This document shows positions 7,165 through 12,485 of a DNA stretch of 12,485 nt, piece after piece (the stretch's first letter is position 1; each line of letters opens with the position of its first letter). Both the position numbers and the translations under genes were made by a program. The notes beneath the pieces are model-generated. The model did no database searches. It was not told the origin of the DNA and was given only the letters and a program-made list of their open reading frames with translations. The stretch comes from Ramlibacter sp. (GTDB lineage Bacteria > Pseudomonadota > Gammaproteobacteria > Burkholderiales > Burkholderiaceae): NCBI GenBank assembly GCA_014376915.1, contig JACMQP010000227.1:1-12485 (forward strand), read 5' to 3'.

Positions 7165-7614
7165 TCAAAGCGGCAGGTCAGCCTTTTTGAGCGTGCGCAG
7201 CACGAAGCTGGATTTGCTGTGCCGGATGCCCTTGATCTTGTACAGGCGCTCGCGCAGCAACCGCTCGTAATCGCGGGTGTCGCGCACCGCCACCCGCAGC
7301 AGGTAGTCATATTCGCCGGAGACCAGGTAGGCCTCGATCACTTCGGGAATCGCCGCCAGGCTTTCGCCAAATTTCTCCAGCGTGTTGTCCGAGTGGCTGT
7401 CGAGCGTCACCTGCACCATGACCGTGTCGGCCAGGTCCAGCGCCTGGGCATTGAGGCGCACCGTGTAGCCCTCGATCACGCCGGCCAGCTCCATCTTCCT
7501 GATGCGCTCCCAGCACGGCGAGGCGCTCAGGCCGACAGTCTGGCCGATCTGCTGCAGGCTGGCCCGGGCATCGGCCTGCAGGACTTTAAGAATTTTCCGG
7601 TCAAGTGCATCCAT
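7165..7614 (-). CDS. Lrp/AsnC-family transcriptional regulator
   Basis: A 149-residue protein of typical family length. The N-terminal winged helix-turn-helix covers about residues 4-50 (LDRKILKVLQADARASLQQ, then recognition helix SASPCWERIRKME). The C-terminal RAM ligand-binding domain (about 65-140) includes the conserved GEYDYLLRV. Members usually form octamers or dimers and respond to amino acids. Location between the two metH halves makes a sulfur or methionine-related effector conceivable, but the sequence does not show it. The MDALDRK start is preferred over an upstream in-frame extension without family likeness. No Shine-Dalgarno is visible, but GACAAT (7628-7623) lies 8 nt before the start. 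Confidence 0.93.
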   Translation of the reverse strand: MDALDRKILKVLQADARASLQQIGQTVGLSASPCWERIRKMELAGVIEGYTVRLNAQALDLADTVMVQVTLDSHSDNTLEKFGESLAAIPEVIEAYLVSGEYDYLLRVAVRDTRDYERLLRERLYKIKGIRHSKSSFVLRTLKKADLPL

Positions 7615-7658
7615 GGCGACGGATTGTCCACCGAACCGCGGACCGCAAAAGGATTTTC

Positions 7659-7670
7659 GGCCGGCCGGCC
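7659..7670. repeat. GGCC triplet palindrome between metH-N and the Lrp gene
   Basis: GGCCGGCCGGCC is a perfect 12-bp palindrome 14 bp after the stop of the homocysteine-methyltransferase gene. On the minus strand it is followed by GAAAATCCTTTT, a short AT-rich patch with its own partial dyad. It could act as an imperfect terminator between the genes or mark the operator region of the Lrp gene. Neither role is shown. Confidence 0.3.
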
Positions 7671-7683
7671 ATCCAGCCACAGC

Positions 7684-8730
7684 CTAAGCCGTTTCCTTGT
7701 AGAAGAAGGCGCGCTTGAGCGAGCGGGCCGGCAGCGGCACGACCGCATCGCGGATCGCGCCGATGTGCTCCGGTGTCGTGCCGCAGCAGCCACCGACGAT
7801 GTTGACCAGGCCCTCAACCGCGAAGTCGCGCAGCAGCCGCGACGTGACGTCGGGGGTCTCGTCAAAGCCGGTTTCGCTCATCGGGTTGGGCAGACCGGCG
7901 TTCGGATAGCAGCTGATGAACGTGTCGCCCGCCACCCGATGCAGCTCCTGGATGTACGGACGCATCAGCGCCGCACCCAGCGCGCAGTTCAGCCCCACGG
8001 CCAGCGGCTGCGCATGGCGCACGCTGTACCAGAAGGCGCTCACGGTCTGGCCGCTGAGGATCCGGCCGGAAGCGTCAGTGACCGTCCCGCTAATGATCAG
8101 CGGCAGTCGCTGGCCCGACTTCTCGAAGTATTCGCCGACCGCGAACAGCGCCGCCTTGGCATTGAGCGTGTCGAAAATCGTTTCCACCAGCAGCAGGTCG
8201 CTGCCGCCTTCCACCAGCGCCTCCACCTGCTCGTAGTAGGAAGCGCGCAGAGTCTCGAAGTCCACGTTGCGCGCGGCCGGATCGTTCACATCGGGGCTGA
8301 TGCTGGCGGTCTTGGGCGTGGGGCCGAGGGCGCCGGCCACGAACCGCGGCCTGTCGGGCGTGGAGAACTTGTCGGCGGCGGCGCGGGCGATCTTCGCCGA
8401 CTCGAGATTCATCTCGCGGGCCAGCGATCCCAACTGGTAATCGTCCTGGGCGATGCTGGTGGCGCCGAAGGTGTTGGTCTCGATGATGTCGGCACCGGCC
8501 GCGAGATAGCCCTCGTGGATGTCGCGAATCACGTCGGGCCGGGTCAGGCTGAGCAGCTCGCCGTTGTTCTTCAGATCCTTGGGATGGTCCTTGAAGCGGT
8601 CGCCGCGAAAGTCGGCCTCGGTCAGCTTGAAGCGCTGGATCATGGTGCCCATCGCCCCGTCCAGCACCAGGATGCGCCTGGCCAGCAGGTCGGGCAGGGC
8701 CTGGCCACGGGTATAGGTAATCGGCTTCAT
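7684..8730 (-). CDS. metH: Homocysteine S-methyltransferase, N-terminal module of split MetH
   Basis: A 348-residue TIM barrel equal to the homocysteine domain of Met[15 protein letters not shown] (23-36) and ETNTFGAT (84-91) are family hallmarks. The zinc ligands are Cys249 (GLNC) and Cys315-Cys316 (GGCCGTTP), which activate the homocysteine thiol. It would work with the cobalamin-containing partner encoded at 3083-5842. The MKPITYTRG start (8730) matches the family, and an ATG seven codons upstream has no supporting site. There is no Shine-Dalgarno; TACAAT (8743-8738) is 7 nt from the start, suggesting a leaderless transcript. I see no SAH or cobalamin riboswitch in the 54-bp gap upstream. 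Confidence 0.94.
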   Translation of the reverse strand: MKPITYTRGQALPDLLARRILVLDGAMGTMIQRFKLTEADFRGDRFKDHPKDLKNNGELLSLTRPDVIRDIHEGYLAAGADIIETNTFGATSIAQDDYQLGSLAREMNLESAKIARAAADKFSTPDRPRFVAGALGPTPKTASISPDVNDPAARNVDFETLRASYYEQVEALVEGGSDLLLVETIFDTLNAKAALFAVGEYFEKSGQRLPLIISGTVTDASGRILSGQTVSAFWYSVRHAQPLAVGLNCALGAALMRPYIQELHRVAGDTFISCYPNAGLPNPMSETGFDETPDVTSRLLRDFAVEGLVNIVGGCCGTTPEHIGAIRDAVVPLPARSLKRAFFYKETA

Positions 8731-8737
8731 GGCACCA

Positions 8738-8743
8738 ATTGTA
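8738..8743 (-). promoter_or_regulatory. -10 element placed for a leaderless metH-N mRNA
   Basis: TACAAT matches the sigma-70 -10 consensus TATAAT at five of six bases and ends 7 nt before the ATG at 8730. A transcript would start at or within a base or so of the start codon. No convincing -35 lies 17 bp upstream, so strength is uncertain. Confidence 0.42.
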
Positions 8744-8784
8744 AGAAACATGCCGCTTTGGCGCAGGGCAAGGACCGATGGACC

Positions 8785-10362
8785 TTACGCTGCCAGCAGC
8801 CGCGCCAGCTCGGTGTGCAGGGTGTCACGGCGTGCCAGCGCGTCCGGGGTCAGTGACCCGACTCCGATTCCGAGCCGGCAAGCTTCTGCGATGGCGCGGC
8901 GCAGGTCGTGGGCGAGGTAACGTGGATCGTGCACGTCGACGTCGTGCGGTTCGCCGTCGGTCACCAGCAGGATCTGGCGCCGGCTGCCGACCGCTTGCGT
9001 GCCCCGCGCTTGCATCCAGGCTATGGCGTGCCGCAGCGCAGCGCCGGTGCGGGTCGAGCCGCCTGGCTCCAGGCCCTGCCAGCGGGAATGCACAGCGGGA
9101 TCGTCGGCGCGCTCGTCCCAGTCCTTGAGTTGGAGCAGGTCGACCCGGTGCCGGGTCCGCGAACAGAAAGCCAGGGCCGCGCAGGAATGTCCGGTCCGTT
9201 CAAGCGCCTCGACGCAGGCCTGGACCACCGTCAGCATCCGGTCCAGCAGCCGCATCCCGCTGGCAGCGACTGCGCTGGTGGAAGCTGAGGCGTCGACCAG
9301 CAGCAGCACCGACAGCGTGGCCCGGGGTGACAGCAGCCGCCGGTACACGCGATCGTCGGGGGTGCGCCGCAGCCGCCTGTCCACACTGGCGTCGATTAAA
9401 GCGGCCGGATGGAACTGGTCGCCGCAGGCGGCCCGACCCTCGGAACGGGGCGGGCCGGCGCGCATGCCGGCAAGTGCCCGCGTCATTCGGCGCCGTAGCA
9501 CGGCGCTGTCCTCGAAGCGGCGCCGGCTTGGCAAATTGGCGTTCGCATCCAACTGGTAGACATGCGCCCACGCCGGGCGGTAGCGGCCGATGCGATAGTC
9601 CCACTCCTGGTAAAGCACCGGTGTCGCCGTCGATGGTCGATGATCGGATGGCTCGCCGCCAGCGGCGTTGTCGCTTGCGCCGGCTGCCAGCGGCTGGTCG
9701 GAGGCCGGCAGCGTTTCATCCGGCTGCCACAGATGCGCGTTATCGTCGCGGTAGGCGGCGAACGGGCGGTAAGTTGCCGCATTGAAAGGCAACCGCATCT
9801 GGCCGATCTCGTTGCCCAGCGCCGATGCCGCTGCGCGCACCTCGCCTTGCGTGCGCAACGCGAGCGAACCGTTGTCGCGATCGAAGAAAATGGCCCGCGC
9901 CCGCGTTACCCAGGGATGCGGATCCTGGTGCGCTGGATCGAGCAGGCTACGCGCCAGCCGGTCCAGCAGGCTGTCGAACTGCAGGCCCGACGGCGCATCC
10001 TCGCCGACGTGGAACGGCAACCAAAACGCGCGCAGGCCAGGCAATTCCTGCACTGCCAGCCATTCGACCCGCGCGTCCTCCAGCACTCCCAGCAGCGCCA
10101 TCTGGACTTGCTTGAGCCCGGCCCGCGGCTGCGGCGGTCCGCCGAACCGCCAATGGGCGGCAGCGTGGCTGGTGACTGCCAGCGCCAGCGAGGGCGAGGC
10201 TTGCGCGGGCAGCGGCAGGTGCAGGGTGCGCGAGCCGGCATCGGTCAGGATCGCCCGCTGCGCCCGTTGGTCCTGATCGGCGCCCTCGGCCGGCGCCAGG
10301 ATCGCGATCTGCGCCGTCGTGCCCCAGAGCGCGTGCAGCCAGGTCTCAGTCGAACGAAGCAT
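8785..10362 (-). CDS. VWA-domain protein of the NorD/CbbO type
   Basis: A 525-residue protein with a long variable N-terminal region and a C-terminal von Willebrand A domain (about 350-500). The MIDAS metal site is intact: LLLVDASASTS gives Asp357, Ser359 and Ser361, GGSTRTG (435-440) supplies the threonine, and Asp469 lies in VTDGEP. An acidic, low-complexity linker is at about 215-248. In NorD/CbbO families this protein works with a hexameric MoxR AAA ATPase to remodel or activate a metalloenzyme. Here the ATPase gene overlaps its start by 17 bp and amiE lies before that, so the pair probably serves the amidase cluster. The C-terminus ends soon after the last VWA strand and lacks the usual FG...LP..L tail, so it may be shortened by a deletion. 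No Shine-Dalgarno is evident; translational coupling is likely. Confidence 0.85.
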   Translation of the reverse strand: MLRSTETWLHALWGTTAQIAILAPAEGADQDQRAQRAILTDAGSRTLHLPLPAQASPSLALAVTSHAAAHWRFGGPPQPRAGLKQVQMALLGVLEDARVEWLAVQELPGLRAFWLPFHVGEDAPSGLQFDSLLDRLARSLLDPAHQDPHPWVTRARAIFFDRDNGSLALRTQGEVRAAASALGNEIGQMRLPFNAATYRPFAAYRDDNAHLWQPDETLPASDQPLAAGASDNAAGGEPSDHRPSTATPVLYQEWDYRIGRYRPAWAHVYQLDANANLPSRRRFEDSAVLRRRMTRALAGMRAGPPRSEGRAACGDQFHPAALIDASVDRRLRRTPDDRVYRRLLSPRATLSVLLLVDASASTSAVAASGMRLLDRMLTVVQACVEALERTGHSCAALAFCSRTRHRVDLLQLKDWDERADDPAVHSRWQGLEPGGSTRTGAALRHAIAWMQARGTQAVGSRRQILLVTDGEPHDVDVHDPRYLAHDLRRAIAEACRLGIGVGSLTPDALARRDTLHTELARLLAA

Positions 10363-11164
10363 GGACCAGCAGCCGGAGCACCTCAGCGAGTTCCGGGTCG
10401 TCGGTGAGCGGCGCCGCCACCGCCTGCAGGCAGGCGTCGCGCGGCGACAGGCCGGCGCGCACCAATTGCCCGGCGTGCACCAGCAGGCGCGTCGATGCGC
10501 CGTCCTCCAGACCGTCCTCGCGCAGTCGGCGGGTGCGGGCGCCCAGCGCTACCAGCCGCGCCGCCAACAGGGCGTCGACGCCGGTCTCGCGCGCCACGAT
10601 CGCCGTCTCGGTGTCCGCCTGCGGATAGTCGAAGGCCAGCGCGGTGAAGCGCTGCCGCGTCGACGGTTTGAGCGCGCGGTGCATTCCGCGGTCGTGCGGG
10701 TTGTAGCTGGCCACCAGCAGGAAGTCGGGATGGGCGTGCAGCAGTTCGCCGCGCCGGTCCAGCGGCAACACGCGGCGGCTGTCGGTCAGCGGATGCATCA
10801 CCACAACCGCGTCGCTGCGCGCTTCGACCAGTTCGTCAAGATAGCAGATGGCGCCGAAGCGAGCCGCCAGCGCCAGCGGCCCGTCCTGCCAGCGGGTGCC
10901 GTCGGCGTCCAGCAGCCAGCGGCCAGCCAGGTCGCCGGCTGTCAGGTCCTCGTGGCAGGCCACGGTCACCAGCGGCCGCTTGAGCCGCCAGGCCATGTGT
11001 TCGACGAAGCGGGTCTTGCCGCAGCCGGTGGGCCCGGTCAGCAGCACTGGCAGGCGTGCCGCGGCAGCCGCTTCGAACGACGCCTGCTCGCGACCGACCG
11101 CCCGGTAGTACGGCTCCCGTGTCAGCCGCCAAACCGCCAATGGGTCGTCAGCGGTGGCCGGCAT
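10346..11164 (-). CDS. MoxR-class AAA+ ATPase, CbbQ/NirQ/NorQ family
   Basis: A 272-residue ATPase. It opens with EPYYRAVG, then Walker A GPTGCGKT (44-51), pore-proximal HEDLTAGDL (71-79), Walker B ICYLDE (106-111), sensor-1 Asn155 in ASYNP, and the arginine-finger segment KPSTRQRF (166-173). This is the CbbQ/NirQ/NorQ/GpvN signature. Relatives form hexamers that, with a VWA partner, activate Rubisco or nitric oxide reductase. There is no rubisco or nor gene here; its start overlaps amiE by 17 bp and its end overlaps the VWA gene by 17 bp. It may be the functional equivalent of AmiB, the ATP-binding protein next to amiE in Pseudomonas. That link is inference. Confidence 0.93.
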   Translation of the reverse strand: MPATADDPLAVWRLTREPYYRAVGREQASFEAAAAARLPVLLTGPTGCGKTRFVEHMAWRLKRPLVTVACHEDLTAGDLAGRWLLDADGTRWQDGPLALAARFGAICYLDELVEARSDAVVVMHPLTDSRRVLPLDRRGELLHAHPDFLLVASYNPHDRGMHRALKPSTRQRFTALAFDYPQADTETAIVARETGVDALLAARLVALGARTRRLREDGLEDGASTRLLVHAGQLVRAGLSPRDACLQAVAAPLTDDPELAEVLRLLVHASFD

Positions 11165-12188
11165 CGGCGGGATTCGGAATGCCCTCGATCGGGCATTCCT
11201 CGGTCCCGACCATCGGACGGGTGAACGCCTCCACCGCCTTGCGCGTGCCCTCGGGGTCGTTGACCCAGCGGCTGTAGAAGTCGTACGGACAGGCCGCCAT
11301 TCCCTTGTCGCCTTCGCGCGAATTGATCATGCCGGTGTAGCCCCGGTGCAGCAGCTTGAACAAATGGTTCTCCGACTGGCCGTTCTTGCGGAAGTCGCGG
11401 ATCAGGCTGGTCGACAGCGCCGCGTACTGCACGCCGTAGTCTTCTTCGCCGCATTCACCCAGCGTGCGCCCGTCGAAGCCAATAATGGCGGAGTGGCCGA
11501 AGTAGCTGTACACGCCGTCGAAGCCTGCCGCATTGGCGACGGCGACGTAGGTGTTGTTGGCGAAGGCCATCGCCTTGCTGATCAGGATCTGCTGCTCCTT
11601 GGCCGGGTACATGTAACCCTGGCAGCGAACGATCAGCTCGGCGCCGCGCATCGCGCAGTCGCGCCAGATCTCGGGGTAGTTGCCGTCGTCGCAGATGATC
11701 AGGCTGATCTTCAGGCCTTTGGGACCGTCGCTGACATAGGTGCAGTTGCCCGGGTACCAGCCCTCGACCGGCACCCACGGCATGATCTTGCGGTACTTCT
11801 GAACGATTTCGCCCTGGTCGTTCATCAGGATCAGCGTGTTGTATGGCGCCTTGTAGGGATGCTCCTCGTGCCGCTCGCCTGTCAGCGAGAACACGCCCCA
11901 GACCTTGGCTTTGCGGCAGGCGGCCGAAAAGATTTCGGTCTCGTCGCCGGGGATGGCGGCGGCGGTTTCGTACATCTCCTTGGCGTCGTACATGATGCCG
12001 TGGGTGCTGTACTCCGGAAAGATCACCAGGTCCATGCCCGGCAAGCCGGACTTCATGCCGACCACCATGTCGGCGATCTTGCGTGCGTTGTCCAGCACTT
12101 CGGCCCTGGTGTGCAGGCGCGGCATCTTGTAGTTGACAACGGCAACGCCGACCGTGTCCTTGCTGCTGGAAATATCTCCGTGGATCAT
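11148..12188 (-). CDS. amiE: Aliphatic amidase AmiE
   Basis: A 346-residue nitrilase-superfamily enzyme, near-identical in length to Pseudomonas AmiE and similar throughout. It hydrolyses short aliphatic amides such as acetamide and propionamide to the acid and ammonium in the cytoplasm. The catalytic residues are all in register: Glu59 (FPEY), Lys134 (YRKIMPW), Glu142 and Cys166 (IICDDGN). The N-terminus HGDISSS and the string [16 protein letters not shown] are typical of AmiE and argue against formamidase AmiF. The gene lies 22 bp after an FmdB-type zinc-ribbon gene and overlaps the downstream AAA gene, so it sits inside an operon whose promoter is beyond the window. The start has only a weak purine-rich leader (GCGAGAACGAG). 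Confidence 0.97.
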   Translation of the reverse strand: MIHGDISSSKDTVGVAVVNYKMPRLHTRAEVLDNARKIADMVVGMKSGLPGMDLVIFPEYSTHGIMYDAKEMYETAAAIPGDETEIFSAACRKAKVWGVFSLTGERHEEHPYKAPYNTLILMNDQGEIVQKYRKIMPWVPVEGWYPGNCTYVSDGPKGLKISLIICDDGNYPEIWRDCAMRGAELIVRCQGYMYPAKEQQILISKAMAFANNTYVAVANAAGFDGVYSYFGHSAIIGFDGRTLGECGEEDYGVQYAALSTSLIRDFRKNGQSENHLFKLLHRGYTGMINSREGDKGMAACPYDFYSRWVNDPEGTRKAVEAFTRPMVGTEECPIEGIPNPADAGHR

Positions 12189-12210
12189 CTCGTTCTCGCT
12201 TTCATTGCTG

Positions 12211-12485
12211 TCAGTGGCTGATCATCCAGGGCCGCTTCGTCGGGAAGGCCTTGGCGCCGTTGGCGGCGGTGACCGTGCTGCCACGTTTGCCGGCAGTGCT
12301 GCAGCAGCCGCAACCCGAGGGGTGACGCATGCGCGCATAGCTGCCGCTGTCGCTGTCGCGCGATGAGCGGGGCGCGTGCTGGGCCCGCTCGTTGGTGTCG
12401 CGCGCGTTGCGCGTCTCGCTGCTCACGCAGGCCAGCCGCGGCGCGTTGACGAACACCCGCGGCGAACCCGTGCCGCACTCGGGGC
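12211..12485 (-). CDS. fmdB: FmdB-family zinc-ribbon protein, 5' end missing
   Basis: The visible 91 residues run off the window edge. They begin with PECG, the second half of the zinc ribbon, followed by [13 protein letters not shown], then a long polar low-complexity stretch, HPSGCGCCS, and a conserved-looking end ([12 protein letters not shown]). FmdB proteins accompany formamidase and amidase genes and were proposed to be regulators in Methylophilus; their biochemical role is unsettled. The frame has no in-window start except internal GTG codons, so the true start lies beyond base 12485. The stop is 22 bp before amiE on the same strand, indicating one transcript. Confidence 0.85.
   Translation of the reverse strand, partial: PECGTGSPRVFVNAPRLACVSSETRNARDTNERAQHAPRSSRDSDSGSYARMRHPSGCGCCSTAGKRGSTVTAANGAKAFPTKRPWMISH

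Noticed and set aside
3083..8730. metH broken by frameshift or insertion
   Set aside because: Both parts have complete domains with intact motifs, and three ordinary genes lie between them with no transposase or target repeats. A two-gene methionine synthase explains it better.
8731..8784. Cobalamin or SAH riboswitch upstream of the metH N-terminal module
   Set aside because: The gap is only 54 bp and holds none of the conserved blocks.
7042..8856. 604-codon plus-strand open frame opposite the Lrp gene and metH-N
   Set aside because: It spans two real minus-strand genes and the gap between them, and its translation has no recognisable motif. Long antisense frames are common at this GC content.
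8785..11164. True norQ-norD of nitric oxide reductase or cbbQ-cbbO of Rubisco
   Set aside because: No norB, norC or Rubisco genes are present, and the pair is coupled by overlap to amiE.
11148..12188. Formamidase AmiF instead of AmiE
   Set aside because: Length, the HGDISSS start and the catalytic residue numbering (59, 134, 142, 166) fit AmiE.

Overview
The window looks like a chromosomal segment of a high-GC betaproteobacterium, most likely Burkholderiales and perhaps close to the Comamonadaceae. This rests on five signs: a TorF porin-glnK-amtB cluster, a methionine synthase divided into two genes, an S-adenosylhomocysteine (SAH) riboswitch of the Ralstonia type, the general protein character, and strongly GC-biased codon use. 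I see no tRNA, rRNA, CRISPR array, insertion sequence or prophage. All genes are chromosomal metabolic or housekeeping types.

Layout. (1) 1-1253, minus strand: a nitrogen-scavenging operon with a sigma-54 type promoter (1238-1253) and NtrC-like sites upstream. It reads TorF-family porin, then glnK (PII), then the first codons of amtB. (2) 1408-2928, plus strand: comM, a YifB-family AAA ATPase for natural transformation, whose leader overlaps the NtrC-like sites. (3) 3083-5947, minus strand: the pterin/B12/reactivation part of methionine synthase (metH). An SAH riboswitch precedes it, and the 3' pseudoknot strand of the aptamer is a perfect 9-nt complement of the metH ribosome-binding site. 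(4) 5994-6278, plus strand: a small membrane-anchored protein, divergent from metH. (5) 6282-7614, minus strand: an Lrp/AsnC regulator followed by a RIO1-like kinase. (6) 7684-8730, minus strand: the homocysteine/zinc module of methionine synthase, about 1.8 kb from the rest. (7) 8785-12485, minus strand: a tightly packed cluster with the end of an FmdB zinc-ribbon gene, then amiE (aliphatic amidase), a CbbQ/NorQ-type MoxR AAA ATPase and a CbbO/NorD-type VWA protein. The last two junctions each overlap by 17 bp.

How the genes work together. The left end imports and senses ammonium, and the right end releases ammonium from short aliphatic amides, so both ends serve nitrogen acquisition. The middle serves the methyl cycle. 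The two MetH parts would together remethylate homocysteine, and rising SAH would switch on the catalytic half through its leader RNA.

The most interesting points are the SAH riboswitch with its readable switching mechanism, the amidase operon carrying an AAA/VWA metal-insertion-style activase pair, and the sigma-54/NtrC architecture. Also notable are three genes with a -10-like ACAAT hexamer 6-8 nt before the start codon and no Shine-Dalgarno sequence, which suggests leaderless mRNAs.
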